Source of the DNA: Deuterostichococcus epilithicus
Lineage: Eukaryota > Chlorophyta > Trebouxiophyceae > Prasiolales > Stichococcaceae
DNA length: 64,000 bases
NCBI GenBank assembly: GCA_033439295.1
Contig: JAVTLE010000014.1
Span: 2,852,001 to 2,916,000 of the forward strand
Direction of reading: 5' to 3'
The notes below the pieces were generated by a model. That model did no database searches. It was not told where the DNA came from and worked only from the letters and a program-made list of their open reading frames with translations. Positions 44,101 through 63,500 of the stretch are shown in pieces. How positions within the stretch are numbered: the stretch's first letter is position 1; the number at the start of each line of letters is the position of its first letter. The position numbers were made by a program, and so were the translations under genes.

Positions 44101-45582
44101 CTGCAGCCGCACGAAGAAGCATCGGAGGTGTCTTATGGCACGAGGACATCGTCATAGATTGTGACAGGCCCCGCGGGGGTGGTCAGAAGGGCTCAATGCC
44201 CTGGCAAACGCCGCACCCGGCGCCAACAGCGATGTGCACACACGCTCCAGGCAGCGACGGGCTAGTAGCTGATGGGCGCAAACACGAGAGGCAACCCGCT
44301 CACGTCTTCCCCGTGTTCATGGTCCAGGAGTCGCCGAGCGTCCTCCTGTGCTGGGTTGCCACCCAGCGCCTCCTCCACTCTGCGAGCAAAAGGCAGCAGG
44401 GTTGATGCCTGCTGATGCAGCCTCTCATATTGTAAACGGTGCATAGCATATTGCGTCGAGAGTTGTGCCCGTGTTTGAACCAGCAGGCCACAACAGAGCG
44501 AGCTAAGCTGCTGTGGACGCGCTGCGTGCAACCATGCGGCAAACGCCCACCTCCGGAGCAGGTACTGGGCGTGCATTTTCCGCAGCGCCCCGATCTTGGT
44601 GTCAGACACCTTGACCATCTCGATGGCGTCCTGCAGGTCGCGATCCAGCCGCGAGTCTGCCCTCGAGGCCCGAGAGTAGTGTGTGCCCGCCGCCGAGCGC
44701 CCCGCCAACGACTCCCCAGCCAGCGACTCCCCCTCCTGCGCCGGGGAGACCTGGCGGCTTCGATGCCCGAGTTCGGAATGACGATGCAACCGCTGCGGCG
44801 CTCGGCCGGAACATTACCTGGCATGCTGCCGTGCCGTGCTGCATGTGAGGAGGTCCGCGTGCAAAGGTGTTGCCTAGAGCTGACAGGGCTGGCAGCACTG
44901 CATGGAGCTCAACAGCGAGAACGAAGAAAACCTCAATCCTTCCGTGTCAGTTGTCGGACTGCAAATCATCATCCGACAACCCCATCTGGGTGCTGTTCGA
45001 ATTGGCCCATGCCACACACCGGGGGCAGCTGCAAGCTGTCATGCATGTGCTTCTGGTCCCAGGGCACGAGAAAAGATCTACGGTGAGAACAAATACAGCA
45101 GCACTCCTCACGCAGTGCGACGGGACGTTCTGAGGGCCGTCAAGGCTGCGACCCAGGCAGAGGACCACTCGCCCAGCAAGGCCCAGGCAGTCGTGAACGT
45201 CGGCCGCCGCAGGATGGCGAGCTGAGGAAACGATTCAACCGCATGCAAAAGTAGGGCGCCATCGGAGCGCACCAGCTCGAACTCCGAGTAGTCGTCAGCG
45301 TGCCCATAGCTCAGGTCCTGGCCATAGTCATCCGACGGGCGGCGCTGGTGCGCTGGGCTCCTGTGGCAGGCAATCCAAAGGCTCAGAATGGACGCCTGGT
45401 TGCCTGGCCTGCGGTGCGGGGTCGGCAGGCGGCGTGTGTGCACCGCCTAGGCGCGCGGAGCTCCGCCACAGTCTGTTGGCTGGCAGTGACAGGACGCACT
45501 CTTCCGGGTAATCGTCCTCCATGCGCGGACTGGCGCCCGCTGGACTGCCCGCATGGTGCTGCGACGGGTCCTCCGGCTCCAT
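35150..45582 (-). CDS. GT2 cellulose-synthase-like glycosyltransferase fused to a GH9 cellulase-like domain
   Basis: Twenty-five minus-strand exons are phase-consistent to about 1,478 residues. They are 45444-45582, 45273-45352, 44551-44792, 44304-44379, 43912-44100, 43381-43536, 43058-43189, 42607-42858, 41929-42160, 41364-41587, 40987-41129, 40781-40827, 40317-40516, 39823-40056, 39452-39615, 39093-39303, 38536-38793, 38086-38184, 37740-37853, 37290-37512, 36873-37059, 36447-36591, 36093-36204, 35646-35938 and 35150-35434. Order: acidic disordered N-terminus; two membrane segments (~300-350); basic loop; GT2 core with HVRVLIPCYSEP, LLDDG, MDADQ, LTEDFALG and QQKSRWCKG; several membrane segments; then VCKVAMIVSTLLGFGALVLI and GH9 (SHFFFKTQRVGRLP, DLSGGY, RAASCPNPPASC, DNPHTIRGALV, ALEYNAGY). 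Exon 16 to 17 joins in phase 0 without a start codon. The main alternative is two genes, the second starting at ATG 38775. The first two exon joins are least certain, and the intron from 36446 has a GC donor. Confidence 0.78.
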
Positions 45583-46172
45583 ACCGGCGGGCCCGAGCCC
45601 TGCTGGCCCTACTTCTTAGCGACAGCCAAGGCCCGACGAGTCACAATCCGGAGAAGATCTGTGCGGGGTCCGCCAACCAGTCGCAGCGCTGTAGCCGTGA
45701 AATGCACACCGACAACCCTGCGCGGTACCCTACTGTATTGCCCTGCCTCGCACGCCGCAAGCTCCTCCAGCTGTTGGGCAGGCGACTCACGGTGAAGCCT
45801 TTCGTGAGCAAGGGTATAAAACTGTGCAATGCGGGGGATTTCTGCTTCTATATCTGCCCTGCCGGTTTTTTTGGCGCCCTGTAGCGCGCGAAATGGCTTG
45901 AAGGAACGTGCTGCGCATTGCAGCGCAGCTCATTCCGCTGTAGTAACTGCGAAATTTTTTGCTGTGAACCAATCCTGCACACGAGACGGGCGCCGGCAGT
46001 CGTGCCTCAGCATTGGTGGTTTGGCCACCGCGCTGAGGCTGCATCGGTGTCGAACAAGGGCGCAGTGGCAGCGGGCTCGAGCTTTGTACAGAGGCAGGCT
46101 TTGATCATATAGACGCAGATTGAAATGCACTGTGCGTGACACATCGATGGTCGTCAACCTGGCAGCACCATC
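45583..46172. other. Divergent intergenic region GT2-GH9 / gyrase A
   Basis: About 590 bases between start codons on opposite strands; presumably the promoters of both. No motif stands out. Confidence 0.45.
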
Positions 46173-52768
<6,596 letters not shown>

Positions 52769-53583
52769 CTTTACCTATCTGGTCCGCCTGTGCAGCGCGC
52801 ACTCCGGATCGTCATTGTCGCGCCCATCCGCGGATGCGTAGCGGCACTTGGATTCCGAGATGTCAATTGTCACAGCATTAGTCGGCTGCCCTGAAGCCCG
52901 AGACGTGACGGCAGCATGGCTCAGATCTGGCGGCAGTGCTGCCCGGTGGTCATGCGCAATCTCACAAGCCAGATTCTGTACACAGGCAGCGTAATACTTG
53001 ACATTGACTCGCGTGACTAGCAGGAGGGTGACGTGATTAATGATGGAGTGCCATCAAATCTTGCAAACTGTGCCTGGGGGCCGCCGGCCTCAATGCCAAA
53101 TTGCCCTGAGAACACGCGACAAGAGATCACACAATGCAATTGCCACTGTGTCCGAGCAACTGCAGCTCCTCAAGACGTCCAGTGCTGCTCAGCGTGGTCA
53201 GACTCGCTGGCAACAGAGTCTCAGCAACACGAATCCCAATTACATCTGGCCCATCGACCGTTTATGTTTGCACGCAGCACATCGTTACAGCGAATATCTT
53301 TGAAGAAGTCGAAACGCATGCATCTGCGTGTAGTTCGCAACACAAAGGATTACAACGTGAGTCCGTCTAGCCATACACGCAGCCGGCAGGATGCGCGGCG
53401 CCTCAAAGGATGCAAATGCAGACTGGGTTCGATGGAACGGACACCTGGATACCCTCGTGGAAGTGGAGGTGATGCATCCAATTGATTCTAGTTGTTGATA
53501 CAGCAACGCTGCGCTGTAGCACGCTAAGCCGGTGTGCAGCGGATCCACATGTTGCGACTGCATGTCGATCTGACTGGCAGGTT
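52769..53583. other. Intergenic region
   Basis: About 815 bases between gyrase A and the methyltransferase gene. No gene recognised. An AG precedes the ATG at 53584, so an untranslated 5' exon of the next gene is possible. Confidence 0.4.
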
Positions 53584-55602
53584 ATGGATCATGTTTTGAA
53601 GCTAGAGCAGGCGCCAGCTTCGAATGACCTCGGCAAAACCGGTGAGCGCACTTGCCGGACATGTATGGCCGCATTAGTTGGAGGCCACATGAGAAAAATG
53701 AGTGAAATGATGACACATATAACTCTGATACGTCAGTGTGGGATGCGAGCATCGTCTTGGCGCATTTTCTGGCTCAGGTGAGAGACACAGCGCCCTAGAT
53801 TTTGTCGTGTACATATCATCGTGCGCAATGCCATCATCGCATGTGCGGCGGGACCATATGGGTCAATCCGCCCATTTTGTGAGCGCACAGAACTCGAGAA
53901 AGGGAGAATTCTCGAGGCAAAAGCTGAAAGGCAAGCGCGCCATCGAGCTGGGTGCGGGCATGGGCCTCGGCGGGTTCGCGATGGCGATGCTCGGTATGCT
54001 TTACGCTCTTATGTTGTCGGTCAGGTGATGCACCCCTGAAGCAGGGACAAATCTGTGGTGGTGTCTTGGAGTTGAGTTGTAGAAAATTCCACGCTCGGGT
54101 ACACCTGACAGGCCGTGCGCCATTCCTTGTCCGCAGGCTGCAACATCATCCTGACAGACCTGGTAAGCTGCCGACCTTCAGATCGCCATATACGCCACTG
54201 AGAAACCCTTCTGATGGGGCCGGAGGTTGGGAAAACCTTCAGAAGCCTCTCCGCTGCCAAACAGCTCAGACGGATCCCAGCAGTGTGTGCATCGCTTGCG
54301 CTGCAGCGCAGCGTGCTTAATTTGACTTTGCCGCGCAAGCTGTCCTATACTGTACATTAGGTCATGTTTGGGGCAGCAAGTAACATTTATTAAGCAATGT
54401 CTATCGCTGAACTGCTGGGCACCAGGCTGACTTGTTTAGCCATAAGATGTTTGGCTTTCAAGGATTGGCCATCCACTCATAGGATCCTGCTCCACACCCA
54501 AACTTCAGTGCCCAACACTGCGCGGCAAACACCTGTGCTTGCGCGGCCGCAGGAACCCGTGCTGCCGCTCCTGCAGGTGGGCACGCAGGCAAACTGCCTG
54601 ATGTTTTACCGATTGTCTTGCATTTTTGGCTTGAATAGAAGAATAGGCTTGTAAACCGTGCTGGACGTTCCTGATCTTTGCAGCGCAATTACGAGAAGAA
54701 CCTGTCGCCATCTGCTCTTCGAGGCGAGCCGAATTCTTTGTGTGATTGCACAGATGGGTGCGCGCTGGTTGACAAGCGCACGCCGATGCTTCGTCATATC
54801 ATGCTCTGACTGGCTGGCTGCAATCTGCAGCGATGAGCAGCCCGCTCTATGGCAACGTCGGTGCGATTGAGGTGGCGGCGCTAGACTGGGGCAAGCCTGA
54901 GCAGCGGCGCGTAGAGGGTGGCCCCTGGGACTACATTCTTGCAGCAGGTAGTGTCCTTGACAGCACAGCAAGGGTGATGCATCTCTGTTTTGCATTCGAG
55001 CCTGATCCACAGCCTGCGAATGTCAGCTCCATCACATTGCTGAGCCCCCACATTCACTTCCGAACCCTGCAGACTGCATATACCACGAGCACATCATCGA
55101 GGGGCTCCTAGAAACATGTCTATGTCTCTGTTCGCCAAAGACCACAGGCGCGTCTCGATCTGTTGTGTTGCCTCGCTGAGCATTGCTGCCTCTCTTTGCA
55201 TGCCGCGTGTTGATCATGCATCTCTGACTCCCAGCTGCTGCCGTCCTGCAGTCCTGATTGTGAACGAGCTGCGGTCAGAGTCCGTACAGAGCGTCTTCCT
55301 CCGCATCTTTGCCGAACACTTCAGCGTCAAGAAAGTCAGCAGCTCAAAATTCCATCCGGTGAGCGCTGCGCGCGAGCAGATCATATTCCAGATGCAACTT
55401 ATCATCTTGCTGACCTGGTGCCTGCATCTGCTCTTCAGTGTAGAGGCTGAGCATCACACTGACGGCTGTTCAGGTGTACCAGCATCCGGCCATCCAGATC
55501 TTTCAGCTCAAGCTCCTCAGAAAGCGCAACAGCGGGACAGAGGCAGAGGGCTCTGCGCCGCCTGCGGCAAGCGGTCAAAGCGCTGATGCCACTGCCAAAT
55601 GA
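53584..55602 (+). CDS. METTL21-like S-adenosylmethionine-dependent methyltransferase
   Basis: Ten exons: 53584-53641, 53737-53777, 53891-53993, 54137-54162, 54553-54576, 54684-54723, 54831-54947, 55073-55147, 55252-55358 and 55474-55602. They give 239 residues with all phases consistent. The family methylates protein lysines. Signatures in order are TVWDASIVLAHFLAQ, KLKGKRAIELGAGMGLGG (SAM motif I), CNIILTDLEPVLPLLQRNYE, ALDWGK, GGPWDYILAADCIYHEHIIE (motif with the acidic pair) and LIVNELRSE. Length and order fit the METTL21/FAM86 group; the substrate cannot be told from sequence. Two introns (from 54724 and 55148) start with GC rather than GT, and both are required for the frame. Confidence 0.85.
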
Positions 55603-56167
55603 AACTCAGGGTTCAGAGCTCTTGTTCTCATCAACTTGCTGAATGTATGTTGTTCGCGAGAGTCTGCAAAAGATGTGGGCGAAGCCAGCAGGCACAGCAG
55701 CCATCCGCCCTGCAGTGTTCAAGATGCAAGACGTGAAGATGTTTCGCCTGAAACAGTGCTCAGTGCTTCCCTCCTCCACTTGCAGAAGCATTGCAGCCCT
55801 ATTCTGCATTCGCTTCTCCGTGCATGCGTCTGTTCAGAAAGTTGTTCAGGATTCGAATCCAGTCCGAAAATGCAACCCCGTTGCAAGCAAGCATAGTGCA
55901 CAAGTTAATAAGAGTTGATTCTCGCACTTTGATGTGCCACCTCCGATTGATGTTGCATGCTTTCCGACAGGGCCGCCAGAAGAGCTAAGCAGACGCAGCA
56001 GGTGCCATGCACGCTCCGCCGCCGGTTCGAACCCTCTCTGCGCCTGAATTGACAACTTCAACAAGCACGGCGGTTGTCTGAATGCGTGCCGTAGGTCTCA
56101 GTGCTCTCACAGACGTCAATAAAAGCCAGTATCCTGTATGTAGCGTGCCCAGAAGGCACTTCAGCGC
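55603..56167. other. Intergenic region
   Basis: About 565 bases. A palindromic GGTTCGAACCC (around 56024-56036) resembles a tRNA B-box, but no cloverleaf forms around it. No gene recognised. Confidence 0.45.
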
Positions 56168-57534
56168 ATGACAGCTGCGGCAACTACAGTAATATTGGTG
56201 CGGCATGGGGAGACATCCTGGAACGTGGAGCATCGTCTGCAGGGGCAGCTCCTACCCGGACCGCCGCTCAATGACCTGGGCTGGCGCCAGGCCCGAGCGG
56301 TGCGCACACATCCTAGCAGCATGACCTACGTTTTGGTCCGGAACGGACAATTTAGCACATTAAACTGACTTGAGTGAGGTTTGCACCGCAGGCCGCCGAA
56401 CGCCTCAGGCAGGAGCCCATTGCTGCGCTGTACTCCTCTGACCTGCAGCGGGCCGTGCAGTCTGCCTCGCTGATCGCTGAGGCAAAAGCGCTACAGGTGA
56501 GCCCTGCTTTGCCATGTCACATTCGTAGGTCAGGCGCTCGTGCTTTATCTTGGCTGCATGTCCTGCTCCAACATGCCCACATGTATTTACGCAGGCACAT
56601 GTAGACCCAGACCTGCGGGAGCGCAATCTTGGAGGTTTACAGTTGAGGAACGCCTGTTCTTTGTGGTGGCATCTCCAGTGCTTCCTGACAACCACATGAC
56701 TCAGGCAACGCTCGGCTTGCACTCCACCTCACCGCATCTGCTCGGCTTGCAGGGGCTAACCTATGAGCAGGCATGGGCCGAAGCTCCAGACGCTTACCGG
56801 ACGTTGCGTTCCCATCAGAGGGATGTGAGGCTGCCGGTGCGACCTTGACACACTATACTCGTACCCTGACACACTGACAAAAAATCCAACTCACGTGCCG
56901 ATCGCGCCTCTGTAACTTTTGGTTCGAGTTTAGGGTTTGGGTTGGTTGCAACAGTACTGTATGATTGTCATGCAAGGGCGGAGGCGAGAGCCAAGATGAC
57001 CTGCAGCTGCGAGCGCATGCGGCAGTGACCAGGCTGGCTGCAAGGCACCCAGGATCGACGATCGTGCTGGTGGTCCACGGTAATGCCTGCTGCGAGACGT
57101 TGCCTTAACAAAGCGGACCCGTGAAGGGAATGATGTGCGGACGGCGGCCGTGCCACCTGAACGCCAATTCCGTTTGACTGTGTGTGCTATATTGGGGCGC
57201 AGGGGGATTTCTGCATGCCTGCTTCAGGTATGCGCATCAAACGATGCCTTCTTCGTTTAGTCATAATGATTTTCTGCTTGTCATTCCTGCTGAAATCTCC
57301 CTCATATCCAGTGCACGTAAGCATGGCATGCGCCAGTCCTCGATCTGGCGCTCCAATGTATGCAGGCAAGCGACTGGAGAGAACTACTCGCAGAAGATCG
57401 TCAACTCCGCGCTGAACACAATCAAAGTAGAGGGGTCTGATGTCTGGGCGCTCGTCGATTGGGGGGACGCCGCGCATTTGGTAGGAGTGGGCTATGCAAA
57501 TGAAGGATTCGGCGGCGGGCAGGCTGACGGATGA
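56168..57534 (+). CDS. Phosphoglycerate-mutase-like histidine phosphatase
   Basis: Exons 56168-56299, 56392-56496, 56595-56642, 56753-56824, 56977-57079, 57203-57227 and 57366-57534 give 217 residues. The catalytic LVRHGETSWN (His about residue 12) accepts phosphate. ALYSSDLQRAVQSA, DLRERNLGGLQG and IVLVVHG (second catalytic His) complete the fold. The C-terminus ALVDWGDAAHL is typical of the family. It may be a cofactor-dependent mutase or, more likely for this short plant-type form, a phosphatase. The intron after 56642 starts TTGAGG where GTGAGG would be canonical, a mutation or sequencing error. The acceptor at 56976 ends AAG. Confidence 0.82.
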
Positions 57535-57947
57535 TGGCCATCGTCCTGTCGGCGGCTCCCACTGCGGTATTCAGACTTCTAGGTCCACTGGTCGACGCTG
57601 CTGCAAGGATTTCGATACGCCTTGGCGACTGACAGATTTCTGTGGAACTTGAGCAAAATCTGCTACTTTATTGGCATTTCCTTCCTCGAGCATGGCACTG
57701 ATTGCTTCCCTGACTTGTTTTCCGAGTTCTTTGAAGCGTGCAGCGGCTTATCCGCACATTTCTGATCAGTGATCCCAGGTTTCAAAGCTCCCGGCAAGTC
57801 CACAAGCACAACGCCTGCACACACGTCGCAATTCACCGACTCATCTCGAACGGGGCACCGTGCGCTCTCGCGTCGAAGCATTGCAAAGGCTTCAGGATTG
57901 ACCGTTGCTGTCGACCGGCTTTCCAATCTGGTGGCTAGTTCGGAGGC
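57535..57947. other. Intergenic region
   Basis: About 410 bases; presumably 3' end of one gene and promoter of the next. Nothing recognised. Confidence 0.45.
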
Positions 57948-60107
57948 ATGCGGCTTTCGTTGCTCAGCAAAGTCGATGAAGCACATGACGATGCAGTCTG
58001 GAGCTGCGCCTGGGCCACGCCAGACCTTTTATTTACAGGTGGGCACACTTGGTGCATACTGAAACCTGATAATCGTGCTGCAGGACCTCCAGCGTGTCGC
58101 GTCTGCACGACCTCCGCCACCACAGCTGCCGCTCACCTGCCCGGCCACGCTTATGCCGCAGGCTCTGTGGACGAGAGCGTGAAGCTGTGGGGGGAGACGT
58201 CGGAGCGGCTGGAGTCGAAGCACACGTACACAGGCCACACGCTGGGCGTGGTGTCTGTGGACGTTGATGCCACTGGCACATATGCGGCATCCAGCGCCCT
58301 GGACTCGTTCATTCGCGTGTGGAATCTGAAGGACAGCTCCACGAAGGCAATCATCGAGACGCAGCCGTCGGAGACATGGCAGATCACCTTTGCACCGCCA
58401 GGCGACCAGCTGCAGATAGCCGCTGCAGGTGTGGATGTGGCATGCGTCCCCACCCACAAACACCAATGCTACTGCCGCTTGCTGTCTCTGTGGCGCGTTT
58501 GGTGTTGAGGAGACTATAAGTGGTTGCAAGGGTCAATCCTGGCTGGACACAGGCGGCAGCACCAACAAGGTGAAGATCTGGTCGGCAGACTCCAACGAAA
58601 CAGCTACAGAGATCGTGGCGCTGGCGCTTCCCGCGGTGAGAAGCGCTGACATCTCGGTGCCCACACACTGTGCCCGGGACAACCTGCAACCATGTAGCGC
58701 TAAGCGGTTGTGGCCATGCAGCTGCAACGAGTGAGCGCATGGAGCCGCAGCGGATTCGGCGAAACCCGGGGCATGCTGACCAGCCAAATCTTTGCAGGGC
58801 GAGGAGAACTTCAAAAAGGAGCGCTTCGTGCTGAGCGTGGCGTACAGCCCCGACGGCAAGCGGCTGGCATGTGGCAGCATGGATGGCACGGTTGCCGTCT
58901 TTGACACGGCGACCGGGAAGCTGATGCACACTCTGGACGGCCACTTCAAGCCCGTCCGATGCCTCACCTTCACGCCAGGTGGGAGTCTTCACAGGTTCGG
59001 CCAGCACTTCCGTCAGTTGCTTCAACGTAGCGCATGGACGGTTTTGTTGAGTGGCCGCTGGGTCGCTTGATCGCACAACCAGGAGTGCGATATCCAGGGT
59101 GGCGACCCGCGGTCGCCACCCAACATGCAAACTGCATAAGGCTGCCTGTTTGGTCTTTGCGCGGAGCGTCGGCACAGGACACTGGTGTACCATGCAGCTG
59201 GTTTGCCCCTGGAATTATATCCTTCGCCGTCTCGATTCGAGCCTGACGGACTGCGACGCACTGGCGGCTGCAGACTCGAAGATGCTGCTGACGGCATGCG
59301 ACGACATGCATTCCCACTTGTACGATGTGGAGCATGCCTCTCTCATAGAGGCTTTCTCAGGCGCGTCCGCCACAGCCGGCACATGCCCCGCAACACATGC
59401 CCCCGTCCCCACCCCTGCTGTGTCGACCCTCCTCCCCTTCGCGAGCCTGCTTGCCTTTGACGGCCGCTGCCGCTGTGCATGCCATGCAATGCTCCTGCTC
59501 CCCCAAGGAACTGTGCAGCACCTGGAGGTCGATTTGGGGGGCGCCGAGCTGTGTGCCGCCGCTGGCTGCAGGGCACGAGTCATGGGTGTTGAGCGTGGAC
59601 ATGCACCCGGACGGCAATGCCTTTGTGACGGGCTCCAGCGACTCGAAGGTCCGGCTGTTCGACCTGCAATCGCGCACCTGCGCCCAGACCATCGCCGAGC
59701 ACAGCGACCAGGTGAGCGTTCGCCCAACATTCCGGCTGCGTCCTGCCAAGCAGTTGCATGCGCCAATGGCTCGCCTGCAGAAGACCTGCTGACCCATTTG
59801 TTGCACCTCTTCCAGCTATTGCACCTGCTATTCCACCTCGGGCGCCAACGTGTCTTGCTGCTGTCATTGCTGCATTCGGCTGTTGAGGTTGCAGCCCCGG
59901 GTGCTTCGACAGCTGAGGCATGCATGGCGCTGTGCAATGCATGTCCCTTCATATAACAGGAGATTGCTTTGTATGCTCCAACCAAAAAGCACCAAAGCCT
60001 GACTTGCTTGGGCGCAGGTGTGGGGCGTGGCGTTCCGGGAAGATGGCACGCGGTTGGCGTCTGTGTCCGATGACAAGTCAGTAGCGTTGCATGACTTCGT
60101 GAGCTGA
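57948..60107 (+). CDS. SKI8: WD40 protein of the SKI8/WDR61 (VIP3) family
   Basis: Exons 57948-58038, 58162-58428, 58553-58635, 58798-58978, 59274-59360, 59572-59711 and 60018-60107 give 312 residues, close to WDR61's length. SKI8 serves both the cytoplasmic SKI-exosome mRNA decay complex and the nuclear PAF1 complex. WD repeats are visible throughout: DEAHDDAVWSCAW, SVDESVKLW, GHTLGVVSVDVDATG, SALDSFIRVWNL, GSMDGTVAVFDTATGKL, GSSDSKVRLFDLQS and VSDDKSVALHDF. The N-terminal LLSKVDEAHDDAVW and the order of repeats fit SKI8 better than a generic WD40 protein. The intron from 59361 has a GC donor, needed to keep frame. Confidence 0.85.
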
Positions 60108-60583
60108 AGATTTACTTGGTTGCTCATGGCATATCTTAGTAGGTTCGAATCTCAGCAATCTACCCATAGTTTTGACAAGCCCTCTCATTGAACAACAGAA
60201 AAGCAATGGGACACGCTTTCCATCAAAATATAGCACCGTCCGGCACGAACCTAAATATGACCTGCTGGCCATAGAATCTGTGTAGCTGCGATATTGAACC
60301 CTGTCTGCGCGGCACACGCGCAGGCGCAGACTAACCGAGAATGGATCGGACAACATGCGAAAGCAGTTGAACAGGATCTAATGTGTAGCAAAGTCCAGCA
60401 TGGTAGCTTTGACTCCGCCTGCATTTGGCGGAGTAACATAAACCGTATGCTAGCAGCAGGCCAGCCAGCACGTCAAACTGCCACCTTGCACGAGGGAATG
60501 TGCCAGAATTATGCCTGCTGGGTGGGCCTCGAGTGGGCTTGCAGCTTGCAGGCTCTCTGGGCCCTGTGTGCGGCCCTACTTTG
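60108..60583. other. Convergent intergenic region
   Basis: About 475 bases between the SKI8 and kinase-SYLF 3' ends. No gene recognised. Confidence 0.45.
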
Positions 60584-63500
60584 TCACGAGTTCGACGCCG
60601 CTGGTGCACCCTCCGTGTTGACTCGCCTGATCGTGCCCGGCGCAGGCGCCGCCGCTGGCCGCGCTGCCTCCTCCATGCCTGCCAGCCGCGCCTGGCTGTT
60701 TGCCAGGGCGCCCGCCGGCCGGCCGAGCGCCTGCTGCTGCTGGTCGGACGCCAGCTGGCGTTCGGAGCTGACCCGCAGAGGCTCCAGCGACTTCTCCAGG
60801 CCCTGCCAACCGCGGCTTGCATTCAACATCACCGCAGTTTGAAGCCCGGTGGCACGCACAGCCCGCTATTGCCTGCTCCAAACGCAGAGTGAGTGCTGTG
60901 TTGTCACGAGAGTTTCATCCTGCAGTGGCCCCCGCCCCGGACCCGGATGGGCAGGGGGCGCGCACCTGCAGCTCGTCGATGAGGGCGTCAAACTCCGTGG
61001 GCGGCCGCGCGCCGCCGTCCAGGATGCTGGTCGGGTCCGAATCTTTGCCCTTTGCGCCGTACACCCGCTCGTTGAGCTCTGCGTCCGGCCCCAGGTTCCA
61101 GCCCAGGATGGACATGTCGAACATCCTGTGCGGAAGAGCAAGGCACAGCGTGTGCACCGACCGCTGTTGCCGATCCACTAGTGCAGCCTTCCGCAGGCGT
61201 GACAGCCTCTGACTGGCAAGACCTCTGTGTGTCGGGCTCGACACAAGCAAGCAGACCGTCCGCTGGGAAAACACAGGTCCAAACACAGAGTCTGCTGGTG
61301 CGAGGAGCGACAAGGTGCGACTACCTGCCGTCTGCGAACGAGACCAGTTTCGCGGTGTGGCTGCCGTTGCCGAGGCGGATGGCCAGCGCGACGCGGTGCC
61401 CCACCAGCGACTGGCTGACGTTGGCGCGCACCGCCGTCTCCGCCGCCGCCGCCGTCAGCAGGTGGTCGTAATCCCGCAGCACCAGCACAAAGCCCAGCTC
61501 CTCCGCGCCTGCGGTGTAGAACAGCTGATCATGCTGTCTTGTCGCGAGGGCAGCAGGAGTCTACTGGTGCTTGCAGTAATGCATGTGCCGGCATTGCATG
61601 CGGCACAGCAAGGGCTGACAGGCCAGCGGCGCCTCTCTGCACAGTCACAGCACAGCAGAATTCCTGTCCGCTTCCGGACCTGCAGGAAAGGGAAGTCAAA
61701 GAAACAGCGCTCAAACTTAAAGGCGGCTTCTCTGAGGGGCCCCGCCGGGGGTCGGAAACTGCCACGCTCACCGATGGCGATGCCGACGCCGTGGCCGACG
61801 ACGTGCAGGAAGGCGGGCGCCGACCAAAACATGACGCCGTCGTCGTTGACGTGCCTCGCCATGGCGAAGCCGGTGCCGTGCGCCACGCTCACAACGCCAT
61901 GCCCCGTCTTGTGCGCGCGCCCGAAGACCAGGCCCTGCCGGCGGCGTGCAGCACGAACCGTGGCTGGCAGCGCACCGGGACAGGCAGCACGCAGACAGCT
62001 GCGGTAGTCGGGGACCGCGGAAGCTGCTTGACGCGCGCCCCTCCCCCCCAGCAAGTCAATGGGCAATCCATGAGACGACTGCTGCCAGTGTGACAGCTGT
62101 CCCACTGCGCCCGTGCAATTGCAAAGGCGGAAATGCATGCACGCTTGGCTCCTAGCCTCCCCCTTCCTTCTCCCGCAGGCATAGATTTCGGGGTTGCTGA
62201 TGTTGGGGTCGAGGGTTTGGCGCACCTTGCAGGCGGCAAGGTCCTGCTGGGAGATGTGGCAGGACGGGTGCGGCCGCTTCAGGCGGTGGTGGTGGTGGTG
62301 CCGCAGGCGGTGGTGGTTCCCCTCGCCCTCGGCCTCGGGCTCGCCGTGCTCCGGGGCCAGCTCCGCCGCCGTCGCCTTGCGCAGCAGCTGCAGCGCGTGC
62401 TGCACCTCCTCCCTGAGCACCGCCTGCAGACCCCGCTGCGCCATGCTCTGCGCGCCAGAAGCACGCGAGGTGGCCCCCTACCTCCGTCCACTAGCTGCTG
62501 CGCCATCCTGCATCACTCGCTGCGCCGCTGGCAGGGCTGGGCCGCCGCTGCCCCGCAGCGAGTGCGTCCTCTGCCTCCGGTTGCAAAGCGGCTGCCTGAC
62601 GGACACGTACCTGGTTCCTGCCAGGGACATGCATGCCACGAGCAACAGACGCGAGCCTCGACTGCCAAGGCCGCGTTTCGGGGTCGAGGGTCGGTGTGCT
62701 GGAGTTGCAGGGCAACGAAAGTGCTCAGGTGCTGTGGCCAGATCCTGAGACACACCTTTGAGCGGGACGGCACCCGCGGCATCTTCTTCTCCTCCACAGC
62801 AAACAGCTCGTGCACCAGCTGCCTCCCGTTGATGGGCGCCTGTCCAGCAAAGCTGCTTCGTCAGCCGGCACAGGCAGTCGCTAAGAGCATGTCAGCGCAT
62901 GCTAGGCGGGCGGGCCCGCTGCCGTGAGCCCTGCGGATGGCTGCGTTGCGGGGGTGCCTGCACAGCCAGCGCACAAGAGGGCGCAACGTGCGTGTGCAGC
63001 TGGGAAAGCGCCGATGCAAGCAGGGCATGGGCATTCGAGCAGCATCTGGCAGCTTCACCTTGAAGACAGGGTGCTGCAGCAGCTGCGCAGCCGAAGCTCG
63101 CCTCGCGGGCTCCTTCTGCAGGCACTGCTGCAGGAGGTCCCGAAAGGCCTGCGCAACCAGCCGATGCGCGTCATGTATAGCAGCAACAGCACATGTGGCA
63201 GAGGCAGCCGCTGCCGGGCTGCGGCGGTGGCGGGCTGTCCGCCCTCTGCCTTGGTCCCAGCTCACATGCCGCCAATGATCTTCACAGGATGGCGCCATTC
63301 TGATACCGACATGGTTCGTGTGCGAGCGGACGCACATCTGAGAATTCCCGACCGTCGGTGGGCTCCTGCAGCTGCGGCGGCTCGTCGTTGGCGATGCTCA
63401 TGACCACGTTCTTCAGCGACTCGTCCTCGTTCGGCGCCTGCAGCCGGACGCTGTCAGGCTGGGTCAAGCAACAGACCAGACGCGCCGGATCCGTGTTCAG

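Noticed and set aside
56020-56040. GGTTCGAACCC, a perfect B-box palindrome
   Set aside because: No flanking stems on either strand fit a tRNA; judged a chance palindrome.
61455-62444. Uninterrupted 329-codon frame on the minus strand
   Set aside because: It reads through introns. SYLF homology is confined to the parts 62226-62447, 61772-61934 and, in another frame, 61325-61508, with good splice sites at each edge.
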